Source of the DNA: Bdellovibrio sp. ZAP7
Lineage (GTDB): Bacteria; Bacteroidota; Bacteroidia; Flavobacteriales; Flavobacteriaceae
Length of the DNA: 16,914 bases
NCBI GenBank assembly: GCA_943324165.2
Contig: CALPKO020000003.1
Location: forward strand, 1 to 16,914
Direction: 5' to 3'
In this document: positions 1-7,033 of the stretch, one piece after another
Numbering within the stretch: position 1 is the first letter of the stretch
Layout of the letters: every line of letters begins with the position of its first letter
Position numbers and translations under genes: made by a program
The notes under the pieces: model-generated
The model's input: the letters and a program-made list of their open reading frames with translations, nothing else
Told to the model about the DNA's origin: nothing
Databases searched by the model: none

Positions 1-537
1 AGAAGCGAACTTGAGGAAGAACGACGATTGTTTTATGTCGCCTTAACACGCGCTGAACAACAAGCTTATTTAACCTATGCGCAATCACGTTACCGTTGGG
101 GAAAATTAACCGACAGCGAACCTTCAAGATTTATAGAAGAAATTGACGGCCAATATTTAGAATACTTGACGCCAGAAGAAAACCATTATCGTTACAAACC
201 ATTAATTGATAACGATATTTTTGGTGATGTCGATAAGTCTAAATTGAGGTTGGCAAAACCAGTTGGCGGTACTCCACCAAAACATGTTACTGATAATGAG
301 CCAAAATCTGACATCAATATTCGAAAACTAAAACCAATTGGAAATTCAAATAGTCAGAATAATTTGTTTGACAACAAATTGAATGTTGGAAACATGGTTT
401 TACATGAACGTTTTGGAAAAGGTGAAGTTATAAATTTGGAGGGAGTTGGTGCCGATAGAAAAGCAGAAATAAAATTCGATGTTGGTGGCATTAAAAAGTT
501 GTTGTTACGATTTGCAAAGTTGGATATTATTGCTTGA
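1..537 (+). CDS. UvrD/PcrA-type superfamily 1 DNA helicase, C-terminal part (5' end outside window)
   Basis: This is the last 178 residues of an ATP-dependent 3'-5' DNA helicase of the UvrD/PcrA family, which works in nucleotide excision and mismatch repair and in clearing RecA or stalled polymerases. The reading frame is open from base 1, so the gene enters from the left. The first 20 residues contain helicase motif VI (EEERRLFYVALTRA), whose arginine contacts the ATP gamma-phosphate. A low-complexity linker rich in K, P and N follows at about residues 85-125. The final 50 residues (VGNMVLHERFGKGEVINLEG...) match the small Tudor-like beta domain at the end of PcrA/UvrD that contacts RNA polymerase. 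A TTG at base 28 is only an internal leucine within motif VI. The next gene starts 43 nt downstream on the same strand. Family assignment is firm; the choice between uvrD and pcrA is a naming matter. Confidence 0.93.
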   Translation, partial: RSELEEERRLFYVALTRAEQQAYLTYAQSRYRWGKLTDSEPSRFIEEIDGQYLEYLTPEENHYRYKPLIDNDIFGDVDKSKLRLAKPVGGTPPKHVTDNEPKSDINIRKLKPIGNSNSQNNLFDNKLNVGNMVLHERFGKGEVINLEGVGADRKAEIKFDVGGIKKLLLRFAKLDIIA

Positions 538-556
538 ATTTAATCTTATGTTTAAC

Positions 557-577
557 AACCTGAAACCTGAAACTTTC
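557..577. repeat. Short heptanucleotide tandem repeat (unit AACCTGA)
   Basis: Two perfect tandem copies of AACCTGA (557-563, 564-570) are followed by a degenerate third unit AACTTTC (571-577). The run ends just before the ATG at 581. Its 7-nt period is the same as in the larger array in front of menA. The repeat lies in the gap between the helicase and the YciO-like gene, which favours the ATG at 581 over an in-frame ATG at 548 that would put the repeat inside the protein. Confidence 0.6.
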
Positions 578-580
578 AAA

Positions 581-1201
581 ATGAGCCAATTCATAAAAAT
601 ATACGAAGACAAACCCAACGAAACAGCTATTAAAAAAGTTGTCGATGTGTTGAAAAATGGTGGATTGGTGATTTATCCAACGGATACTGTATACGGTCTG
701 GGTTGTGACATTACAAACACAAAAGCATTAGAAAAAATTGCCAAAATCAAAGGAATCAAATTAGAAAAAGCCAATTTTTCTTTTGTTTGTAGTGATTTGA
801 GTAATATTTCAGATTATGTAAAACAAATTGATACTTCAACTTTTAAGTTATTGAAAAGAGCGTTGCCAGGTGCTTATACTTTTATTTTACCTGGAAACAA
901 TAATCTTCCAAAAGAATTTAAAAAGAAAACAACGGTCGGAATTCGGGTGCCAGCCAATAATATTGCTCTAGAAATCGTAAAAATGTTGGGCAATCCAATT
1001 GTTTCCACTTCCATTTACGATGATGATGAAGTATTAGAATATTCAACTGACCCAGAGTTGATTTTTGAAAAATGGCAAAATCTGGTAGATGTTGTGATTG
1101 ATGGTGGTTATGGCGATAACTTAGCTTCAACCATTATTGATTTATCTGGTTTTGAACCAGTAGTCATTCGAGAAGGAAAAGGCAGTTTGGATATTTTATA
1201 A
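581..1201 (+). CDS. YciO/Sua5/YrdC-family protein (putative L-threonylcarbamoyladenylate synthase)
   Basis: The product is 206 residues and is almost entirely one YrdC/Sua5 domain. Family members bind ATP, bicarbonate and threonine and form threonylcarbamoyl-AMP, the donor for the t6A modification at position 37 of ANN-decoding tRNAs. The nucleotide-binding strand and loop YPTDTVYGLG lies at residues 32-41, with a basic stretch KIAKIKGIK at 52-60, the conserved PGAYTFIL at 96-103, GIRVP at 120-124 and STSI at 142-145. The opening MSQFIKIY and the overall layout resemble E. coli YciO more than TsaC (YrdC), and the usual KxRP segment is replaced by KGIKLEKANFSF. The true activity is therefore less certain than the fold, because YciO is a weaker and not interchangeable paralogue of TsaC in E. 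coli. The start at 581 was chosen because it matches the family N-terminus; in-frame upstream starts at 479 and 548 lie in the preceding gene or in the repeat. Confidence 0.9.
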   Translation: MSQFIKIYEDKPNETAIKKVVDVLKNGGLVIYPTDTVYGLGCDITNTKALEKIAKIKGIKLEKANFSFVCSDLSNISDYVKQIDTSTFKLLKRALPGAYTFILPGNNNLPKEFKKKTTVGIRVPANNIALEIVKMLGNPIVSTSIYDDDEVLEYSTDPELIFEKWQNLVDVVIDGGYGDNLASTIIDLSGFEPVVIREGKGSLDIL

Positions 1202-1219
1202 TTTTTTCGACAAAAAAAA

Positions 1220-1242
1220 ACGCCTCAATTGAGACGTTTTTA
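1220..1242. terminator. Bidirectional intrinsic terminator between convergent genes
   Basis: The sequence acgcctc-aatt-gagacgt forms a 7-bp stem with one C/A mismatch and a 4-nt loop (1220-1237). It is followed by a T run on the plus strand and preceded by nine A residues, which read as a T run on the minus strand. It lies between the ends of the convergent YciO-like and OmpA genes, so it can stop transcription from both sides. Confidence 0.75.
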
Positions 1243-1258
1243 AATTATTTTAGAAAAA

Positions 1259-2119
1259 TTACTGCTTCGCAGGTTTTTTCATTTCCTTTTCAATCATATC
1301 ATAAAATTCATCAATTTTAGGAAGTACAACTATGCGTGTTCTTCTATTTTTTGCTCTATTTTCAGCTGAATTATTTTCAACTAATGGAATAAATTCACTT
1401 CTTCCGGCAGCAATCAATTGTGCTGGATTAACTTTTAATTCTTTGGTCAATACCCTAATAATTGCAGTTGAACGTTTTACACTTAAATCCCAATTGTCCG
1501 TCAGATAAGCGTTTCCTGTAAAAGGAACATTGTCGGTGTGGCCTTCAACCATGCATTCAAACGTTGGTTTATCGTTTACCACTTTTGCCACTTTCGCCAA
1601 AACTTCTTTTGCTCTTTCACTCACCACATAGCTTCCGCTTTTGAAAAGTAATTTGTCTGCAATGGAAATAAAAACTACTCCTTTTTCAACATTCACTTCA
1701 ATATCTGGATCAGAAATCCCAACCGAACTTTTCAAACTTGTAACCAATGCCAACGTTACGCTGTCTTTTTTGGTCAAAGCGTCTTGCATTCTGGTAATTT
1801 TTAAATCTTTTTCTTTGATTGTTTCTAGGGCTTTTTCGATATTTTGAGCACCTTGTGTAGACAATGTGGTCATGTTGCCCATATTGTTAATCAAATCTGA
1901 ATTGTTCTTTTTCAAGTTCTCTAATTGATCTTTTAAACTTGCTAATGAAGCATTTAAGCCAGATTTTTCTTCGTTACATAAATTCAATTTTACTGTAGAA
2001 GTATTCAATAAATCTTGAATTTCTTTGTTTTTTGCTTCCAACGAAGCGAATTTCTTTTTAGAGACACACGAAGAGGTTACTAGCGTTAAAACAGCTAAGG
2101 ATACTATGATTTTTTTCAT
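1259..2119 (-). CDS. OmpA-family outer-membrane/peptidoglycan-linking lipoprotein with coiled coil
   Basis: This 286-residue envelope protein probably tethers the outer membrane to peptidoglycan. A lipoprotein signal peptide runs over residues 1-17 with the likely lipidated cysteine at C18 (VTSSC). A long charged helical region rich in K, E, L and N follows at about 22-120 and is a predicted coiled-coil spacer. The C-terminal OmpA-like domain covers about 145-268. It shows EGHTD at 192-196, the diaminopimelate-binding pair D211 and R216 in NWDLSVKRSTAIIRVL, and the closing NRRTRIVV at 258-265. The protein ends in a lysine-rich tail. It differs from classic OmpA because there is no N-terminal beta-barrel. 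The gene lies 58 nt downstream of the glycosyltransferase gene on the same strand and also has its own -7 promoter match. Family identification is firm; the exact physiological role is inferred. Confidence 0.93.
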   Translation of the reverse strand: MKKIIVSLAVLTLVTSSCVSKKKFASLEAKNKEIQDLLNTSTVKLNLCNEEKSGLNASLASLKDQLENLKKNNSDLINNMGNMTTLSTQGAQNIEKALETIKEKDLKITRMQDALTKKDSVTLALVTSLKSSVGISDPDIEVNVEKGVVFISIADKLLFKSGSYVVSERAKEVLAKVAKVVNDKPTFECMVEGHTDNVPFTGNAYLTDNWDLSVKRSTAIIRVLTKELKVNPAQLIAAGRSEFIPLVENNSAENRAKNRRTRIVVLPKIDEFYDMIEKEMKKPAKQ

Positions 2120-2136
2120 TTAATTTTATATTTTTA

Positions 2137-2144
2137 CAAAATTA
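2137..2144 (-). promoter_or_regulatory. Bacteroidetes-type -7 promoter element for the OmpA-family gene
   Basis: Read on the minus strand this is TAATTTTG, an exact match to the Bacteroidetes -7 consensus TAnnTTTG, 17 nt upstream of the start codon at 2119. No clear TTG -33 element is visible at the expected distance. A match to such a short AT-rich motif can arise by chance, so this is only a candidate. Confidence 0.45.
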
Positions 2145-2177
2145 CTTTAATAATGAGTTGAGAACGTTTAAATTATG

Positions 2178-3182
2178 TTAAAACAGTTTTTCAAAAACCT
2201 TGCCATTATTTACAAAGTAAGTAAATACGATACTTTTAATTTTAAAATAATTTTTAAATTGAGTGCTTTCACGCTTTTTATAAGTTTTTAAAAACATTTT
2301 GTAAAACGATAAATGAGCCCTTAAAATAGCAAAAAAATGTTTGAATTTACCTTTAACTAAAAACTGATAACCTGCAATTCCATCTAAAATCATTCGGACA
2401 AACAAAACCAGAAACAAACTAGAGAGAGGTACATTCTTGGTCAACATCAAAAGTGAATTTCTAAAATTCAAGTACGTTTTTTGCGGATTTCCTAGTGCTA
2501 AAGTTGCTCCACCAACATGATATACGATAGAGGATGAAATATATTTAATTGTATGGTTTTTATTAAAGGCACGCCAACAAAGGTCAATTTCTTCTTGATG
2601 CGCAAAAAAATCTTCATCAAAACCGTTTAATTCATCAAAAACATTTTTTTTAATAAAAAAACAAGCACCCGAAGCCCAAAATATTTCGCAATTGTCATCG
2701 TATTGATGGTTGTCTTGTTCTAAAGTTTCAAAAATTCGACCACGACAAAATGGATAACCAAATTGGTCTATAAATCCCCCTGCAGCACCAGCATATTCAA
2801 ATTTATTTTTGTCTTTAAAATCTAAAATTTTAGGTTGAATAATTGCTATTTTAGGTTCGTTTCCAAAAGTCTCAATAATCGGTTGCAACCAGTTTTCTGT
2901 CACTTCAATATCGGAATTAACCAACGCATAAATTTCAGCATCGATGTTTTTTAACGCCTCGTTATAACCTTTAGCAAAACCATAATTTTTATCATTTTGA
3001 ATAATAATCACCATCGGAAAATTAGTTTTCAAAAAAGCGATTGAATCATCAGTCGATGCATTATCAGCAACATAAATGGTGGCTTCATTTGAAAACCTGA
3101 TAATTGATGGCAAAAATGTTTCTAACAGCTTTTTCCCATTCCAATTTAGAACAACAACCGCAATTTTATCTTGTTTTTCCAT
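2178..3182 (-). CDS. Family 2 glycosyltransferase (rhamnosyltransferase-like)
   Basis: This 334-residue inverting glycosyltransferase of the GT-A fold probably transfers a sugar from a nucleotide donor during synthesis of a surface polysaccharide, glycolipid or glycoprotein glycan. The N-terminus IAVVVLNWNGKKLLETFLPS (7-26) with VADNASTDDS (38-47) is the GT2 nucleotide-binding signature. NSD at 89-91 stands in the place of the metal-binding DXD, and HQEEIDLCWR (195-204) supplies the probable catalytic acidic residue, followed by HVGG at 222-225. The C-terminal third is hydrophobic (about 254-272) and strongly basic (about 278-325), suggesting association with the inner face of the membrane. 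The start codon directly abuts the stop codon of trmH upstream, so the two are almost certainly co-transcribed and probably translationally coupled. Donor and acceptor cannot be read from the sequence. Confidence 0.9.
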   Translation of the reverse strand: MEKQDKIAVVVLNWNGKKLLETFLPSIIRFSNEATIYVADNASTDDSIAFLKTNFPMVIIIQNDKNYGFAKGYNEALKNIDAEIYALVNSDIEVTENWLQPIIETFGNEPKIAIIQPKILDFKDKNKFEYAGAAGGFIDQFGYPFCRGRIFETLEQDNHQYDDNCEIFWASGACFFIKKNVFDELNGFDEDFFAHQEEIDLCWRAFNKNHTIKYISSSIVYHVGGATLALGNPQKTYLNFRNSLLMLTKNVPLSSLFLVLFVRMILDGIAGYQFLVKGKFKHFFAILRAHLSFYKMFLKTYKKRESTQFKNYFKIKSIVFTYFVNNGKVFEKLF

Positions 3183-3845
3183 TTATTCTAATGTAGTTTC
3201 AAAATAACGTTCTTCAATTCTTTTGATGTCTTTTATAGAGTTTTTGGTCCATGTGAATCGTTTTTCTAGCATTTCCTCCTGGGTTAATTGCCATTTAATG
3301 TCCGATTTTCTCAACCTGCTCATCAAATTTTGGATTATAATTGCGGCAGAAACCGAAATGTTTAAACTTTCTGTAAAACCAACCATTGGAATTTTTAAAA
3401 AACCATCTGCTTGTTCTAAAATTTCTGCCGATAATCCATCTCTTTCTGTTCCAAAAAACAAGGCGCTTGGTTTTGTAATATCAAAATCATCTAAGAGACA
3501 ATCATTTTCATGGGGAGTGGTGGCGATTACCTGATAACCTCTTTCTTTTATAGTGTTTATGCAAGTTTGAACATCATCAAAACTAGTAATATCGACCCAT
3601 TTCTGCGCACCCATTGCAATTTCTTTGTCAATCGTTTTTCCATACCTTTGTTCAATAATACTCAGTTCTTGAATGCCAAAAACCTCGCAGCTGCGCATTA
3701 CCGCACTAGTATTATGCATTTGAAAAACATCTTCGACTACCACTGTAAAATGATTAGTGCGATTTTCTAAAATTTTTAGAAATTTATCTTTTCGATTATC
3801 AGTAAGCATATTTTCTAAAAAATTCAAATAAGCTAAATCTACCAT
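3183..3845 (-). CDS. trmH: TrmH-type tRNA (guanosine 2'-O-)-methyltransferase
   Basis: This is a SPOUT-class enzyme that uses S-adenosylmethionine to methylate a ribose 2'-OH, most likely of G18 in the tRNA D-loop. The product is 220 residues. All three SPOUT motifs are present. HNTSAVMRSCEVFG (44-57) carries the conserved asparagine and the catalytic arginine R51. FFGTERDGLS (130-139) and IPMVGFTESLNISVSAAI (152-169) form the knotted AdoMet site. An N-terminal helix of about 30 residues and a long basic C-terminal tail (about 176-220) are as expected for TrmH rather than the shorter TrmL. A TTG at 3848 would add one residue, but the ATG at 3845 is the natural start. The stop codon is immediately followed by the ATG of the glycosyltransferase gene with no spacer. 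Substrate position is inferred from homology. Confidence 0.9.
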   Translation of the reverse strand: MVDLAYLNFLENMLTDNRKDKFLKILENRTNHFTVVVEDVFQMHNTSAVMRSCEVFGIQELSIIEQRYGKTIDKEIAMGAQKWVDITSFDDVQTCINTIKERGYQVIATTPHENDCLLDDFDITKPSALFFGTERDGLSAEILEQADGFLKIPMVGFTESLNISVSAAIIIQNLMSRLRKSDIKWQLTQEEMLEKRFTWTKNSIKDIKRIEERYFETTLE

Positions 3846-3860
3846 CAATTAAAAATTTAT

Positions 3861-3891
3861 TTGGCAAAAATACATAAAATCATTAGTTTTA
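3861..3891 (+). promoter_or_regulatory. Candidate cobB promoter (TTG -33, near-consensus -7)
   Basis: A TTG at 3861-3863 is followed after 20 nt by TAGTTTTA (3884-3891), one mismatch from TAnnTTTG in the last base. The spacing fits the 19-21 nt typical of the Bacteroidetes primary sigma factor. The cobB start codon is at 3910. This candidate overlaps the trmH -7 element on the opposite strand. Confidence 0.4.
3865..3872 (-). promoter_or_regulatory. Bacteroidetes-type -7 promoter element for trmH
   Basis: On the minus strand this reads TATTTTTG, an exact TAnnTTTG match, 19 nt upstream of the trmH start codon. It lies immediately beside the candidate -33 element of the divergent cobB promoter on the other strand. 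Confidence 0.5.
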
Positions 3892-3909
3892 TGGCTTAAA
3901 ATTGCGGGT

Positions 3910-4608
3910 ATGAAAAAGAAATTAGTTGTCCTTTCCGGAGCAGGAATTTCTGCCGAAAGTGGTGTGAAAACTTTTAGAGATTCTGACGGATTATGGGAAG
4001 GTCACAATGTTTTGGAAGTAGCCACGCCCGAAGGATTTCGTAAAAACCCTAAATTGGTATTGGATTTTTACAACGAACGCCGCCGTCAACTTTCGAAAGT
4101 AAATCCGAATGCTGGTCATTTGATTTTGGCTGCATTAGAAACACATTTTGATGTCGAAATAATTACACAAAATGTTGATAATCTGCACGAAAAAGCAGGA
4201 AGTACCAAAATTTTGCACCTGCACGGCGAATTGTTAAAAGCGAGAAGCACCGGCACCGGCAACGAAAACTATATTTTAGATTGGGAAACCGATTTGAATC
4301 TTGGCGATTTAGACGACAAAGGATTCCAACTTCGTCCGCACATTGTTTGGTTTGGAGAAGATGTTCCTGCTTTAGAAGAAGCTGTTAGTATCGTTCAAAA
4401 TGCAGCTGTTCTAATCATTATAGGTACTTCCATGCAAGTTTATCCTGCCGCAGGTCTTATGAATTTTGCTCCCAAAAACACACCTGTATTTTACATCGAC
4501 CCAAAACCAGCCCATATCTATGATTCGCCACACGAAATAAAAATAATGGCGACAACCGCTACCAATGGAATGCAAATTGTTCAAGAAGAATTGATGAAGA
4601 TGATTTAA
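3910..4608 (+). CDS. cobB: SIR2-family NAD-dependent protein deacylase lacking zinc-binding cysteines
   Basis: This 232-residue sirtuin removes acyl groups from protein lysines, using NAD and releasing nicotinamide and O-acyl-ADP-ribose. The Rossmann motif GAGISAESGVKTFRD is at 10-24, TQNVDNLH at 86-93 binds NAD and ribose, and H105 in HLHGE is the catalytic base. Y54 and R57 in FYNERRRQ are the pair that in E. coli CobB and human SIRT5 recognises acidic acyl groups such as succinyl, so desuccinylase activity is likely. GTSMQVYPAAGL (172-183) and YIDPKP (195-200) complete the NAD site. The small domain at about 109-140, where CobB has four zinc-binding cysteines, contains none, and the whole protein has no cysteine at all. 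The fold must therefore be stabilised without a structural zinc. The gene is transcribed alone and diverges from trmH. Confidence 0.92.
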   Translation: MKKKLVVLSGAGISAESGVKTFRDSDGLWEGHNVLEVATPEGFRKNPKLVLDFYNERRRQLSKVNPNAGHLILAALETHFDVEIITQNVDNLHEKAGSTKILHLHGELLKARSTGTGNENYILDWETDLNLGDLDDKGFQLRPHIVWFGEDVPALEEAVSIVQNAAVLIIIGTSMQVYPAAGLMNFAPKNTPVFYIDPKPAHIYDSPHEIKIMATTATNGMQIVQEELMKMI

Positions 4609-4662
4609 TTTTAGTAGCACAAAAGTAATTTTCAAAATCTTAAAAAAACAAACACTTTTTTC

Positions 4663-4670
4663 TACCTTTG
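4663..4670 (+). promoter_or_regulatory. Bacteroidetes-type -7 promoter element for the purB operon
   Basis: TACCTTTG matches TAnnTTTG exactly and lies 18 nt before the purB ATG at 4689. No convincing TTG -33 is present about 20 nt upstream. Transcription beginning just downstream of this element would exclude the in-frame TTG at 4668 as the start of translation. Confidence 0.55.
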
Positions 4671-4688
4671 CATTTAACACAACACATA

Positions 4689-6035
4689 ATGATTATCCTT
4701 AACGAATTAAATGCCATTTCACCAATCGATGGACGTTACAGAAGTAAGACAAGCTCACTCGCTCACTATTTTTCTGAAGAAGCACTTATAAAATACCGTG
4801 TTTTAGTCGAAATTGAATATTTTATTTCCCTTTGTGAAATTCCTTTGCCGCAATTACAAAATGTAAATCCATCTTTATTTGAAAGCTTAAGAAATATCTA
4901 CAAAAATTTCTCTACCGAAAATGCCGTTTGGATAAAAGAAACAGAGAAAACAACCAATCACGATGTAAAAGCGGTCGAATATTTCTTAAAAGATGCTTTT
5001 GAAAAATTGGGATTATCCGAATTCAAAGAATTTATTCATTTTGGTTTAACCTCACAAGACATTAACAATACTGCTATTCCACTTTCAACAAAAGAAGCTT
5101 TTCAAGAGGTTTATTTGAAATCCTTGATTGAATTAATTGCCAAACTTAAACAGTTAAGTATTGAATGGAAAGACATAGCCATGTTGGCAAGAACGCATGG
5201 GCAGCCAGCCTCTCCTACTCGTTTGGGCAAAGAAATTGGTGTTTTTGTCGAAAGATTGGAAGAGCAAATGCGATTGCTTTTCAATATTCCCTTTGCGGCA
5301 AAATTTGGTGGTGCAACCGGAAATTACAATGCCCATCATGTTGCCTATCCGCAAATTGATTGGCGAAAATTCGGAAGTGATTTTGTAGAAAACACGCTAG
5401 GTTTACACCATTCTTTTCCAACTACACAAATTGAGCATTACGACCATTTCGCTGCTTTTTTTGATGCTTTAAAAAGAATAAATACCATTATAATAGATTT
5501 AGACAGAGACATTTGGACTTATGTTTCGATGGATTATTTTAAACAAAAAATAAAAGCTGGAGAAATTGGATCATCGGCAATGCCGCACAAAGTTAATCCG
5601 ATAGATTTTGAAAATTCTGAAGGAAATTTAGGTATTGCAAATGCTATTTTTGAACATCTTTCCGCTAAATTACCGCTTTCGAGACTACAACGCGATTTGA
5701 CCGACAGCACCGTTTTGAGAAACATTGGCGTTCCTTTTGGTCATACTTTAATCGCTTTTGAATCGACTTTAAAAGGTTTGAACAAATTACTTTTAAACGA
5801 ACCTAAATTTGCCGAAGATTTAGACAAAAATTGGGCCGTTGTGGCAGAGGCAATTCAAACGATTTTGCGCCGAGAAAATTATCCAAATCCTTACGAAGCT
5901 TTAAAGGAATTAACGAGAACAAATGGGGTAATCGACAAAAATGCAATCCATAGTTTTATAAATTCTTTAGCGATTTCTGATGCAATCAAAGCTGAGTTAT
6001 TAGTAATCACTCCGAGTAATTTTACTGGCATTTAA
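4689..6035 (+). CDS. purB: Adenylosuccinate lyase
   Basis: PurB catalyses two steps that release fumarate: SAICAR to AICAR in purine synthesis, and adenylosuccinate to AMP. The product is 448 residues, close to the 456 of E. coli PurB, and is the E. coli-like rather than the Bacillus-like subtype. Conserved segments are ISPIDGRY (10-17), TTNHDVKAVEYF (88-99), TSQDINN (121-127), the general-acid loop RTHGQPASPT (168-177, H170), TTQIEHYDH (245-253) and the flexible signature loop GSSAMPHKVNP (294-304), whose serine S295 is the catalytic base by alignment with E. coli. RDLTDSTVLRN (335-345) is also conserved. The ATG at 4689 is chosen over an upstream TTG because the protein then starts just before the conserved LNAISPIDGRY block and because a promoter element overlaps the TTG. 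It is probably the first gene of an operon with purC 29 nt downstream. Confidence 0.97.
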   Translation: MIILNELNAISPIDGRYRSKTSSLAHYFSEEALIKYRVLVEIEYFISLCEIPLPQLQNVNPSLFESLRNIYKNFSTENAVWIKETEKTTNHDVKAVEYFLKDAFEKLGLSEFKEFIHFGLTSQDINNTAIPLSTKEAFQEVYLKSLIELIAKLKQLSIEWKDIAMLARTHGQPASPTRLGKEIGVFVERLEEQMRLLFNIPFAAKFGGATGNYNAHHVAYPQIDWRKFGSDFVENTLGLHHSFPTTQIEHYDHFAAFFDALKRINTIIIDLDRDIWTYVSMDYFKQKIKAGEIGSSAMPHKVNPIDFENSEGNLGIANAIFEHLSAKLPLSRLQRDLTDSTVLRNIGVPFGHTLIAFESTLKGLNKLLLNEPKFAEDLDKNWAVVAEAIQTILRRENYPNPYEALKELTRTNGVIDKNAIHSFINSLAISDAIKAELLVITPSNFTGI

Positions 6036-6064
6036 CAATACAATTTTATTTTCAATCATAAAAA

Positions 6065-7015
6065 ATGAAAACAATAACTACAACTCATTTTAATTTTCCA
6101 AATCAAAAATCGGTTTATCACGGAAAAGTTAGAGAAGTTTATAACATCAACGACGAACTTTTGGTTATGATTGCAACCGATAGACTTTCGGCTTTTGATG
6201 TTGTTTTACCAAAAGGAATTCCTTACAAAGGACAAATTTTAAATCAAATTGCTACAAAATTCATGGAATTGACACAAGACATTGTTCCGAATTGGTTAAT
6301 TGCAACACCAGATCCAAACGTGGCCGTTGGTCATCTGTGCACGCCGTTTAAAGTAGAAATGGTAATTCGTGGGTATCTTTCTGGTCACGCGGCAAGAGAA
6401 TATGCACTAGGAAAACGCAATGTTTGTGGTGTAATGCTTGAGGAAGGTCTTAACGAAAATGACAAGTTTTCATCACCGATAATCACACCAACCACAAAAG
6501 CGGATAATGGTGCACACGACGAAGACATTTCAAGAGAAGCCATTTTATCAAAAGGAATTGTTTCTGAAGAAGATTATTTGGTTTTAGAAAATTACACACG
6601 CGCACTTTTTCAACGTGGAACGTCAATTGCTGCCAGTAGAGGTTTGATTTTGGTTGATACAAAATACGAATTTGGAAAAACAAAAGAAGGAAAAATCGTT
6701 TTAATTGACGAAATCCATACGCCTGATTCTTCTCGTTATTTTTATGCTGATGGTTACCTAGAACGGCAATATAATGGAAAAGAACAAAAACAATTGTCTA
6801 AAGAATTTGTTCGCAGGTGGTTGATTGAAAATGGCTTTCAAGGAAAAGAAGGACAGCAAATTCCTGAAATGACTGAAGAATATATAGCATCAGTTTCAGA
6901 AAGATACATCGAATTGTTTGAAAACATTTTAGGCGAAAATTTCGTTAAAGCTGATTTATCCGACATAGACAAACGCATCGAAACTAACGTTTTAAACTAT
7001 TTAGCTAATAGATAA
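6065..7015 (+). CDS. purC: Phosphoribosylaminoimidazole-succinocarboxamide (SAICAR) synthase
   Basis: PurC joins aspartate to CAIR using ATP to form SAICAR, the substrate of the PurB encoded just upstream. The product of 316 residues is longer than the roughly 240-residue E. coli enzyme and is of the yeast Ade1-like length, with an additional C-terminal segment at about 228-316. Signature segments are GKVREVY (20-26), ATDRLSAFD (37-45), KGQILNQ (55-61), [11 protein letters not shown] (97-107), LVDTKYEFG (196-204) and [11 protein letters not shown] (215-225). The motif LVDTKYEFG carries the substrate- and metal-binding residues typical of SAICAR synthetase. Gaps of 29 nt to purB and 18 nt to the bestrophin gene suggest one transcript. 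Assignment is firm. Confidence 0.97.
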   Translation: MKTITTTHFNFPNQKSVYHGKVREVYNINDELLVMIATDRLSAFDVVLPKGIPYKGQILNQIATKFMELTQDIVPNWLIATPDPNVAVGHLCTPFKVEMVIRGYLSGHAAREYALGKRNVCGVMLEEGLNENDKFSSPIITPTTKADNGAHDEDISREAILSKGIVSEEDYLVLENYTRALFQRGTSIAASRGLILVDTKYEFGKTKEGKIVLIDEIHTPDSSRYFYADGYLERQYNGKEQKQLSKEFVRRWLIENGFQGKEGQQIPEMTEEYIASVSERYIELFENILGENFVKADLSDIDKRIETNVLNYLANR

Positions 7016-7033
7016 ATCTAATTTTCGTTTCAA

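Noticed and set aside
479..580. Upstream starts (479 ATG, 548 ATG) for the YciO-like gene
   Set aside because: They overlap the helicase gene or run through the heptad repeat; the protein from 581 has the normal length and N-terminus of the family.
4668..4688. TTG start adding seven residues to PurB
   Set aside because: It overlaps the TAnnTTTG promoter element and precedes the likely transcript start; the ATG at 4689 fits the family N-terminus.
5154..5725. Overlapping frames inside purB
   Set aside because: No domain, no start signals, and they lie fully within the conserved lyase coding region.
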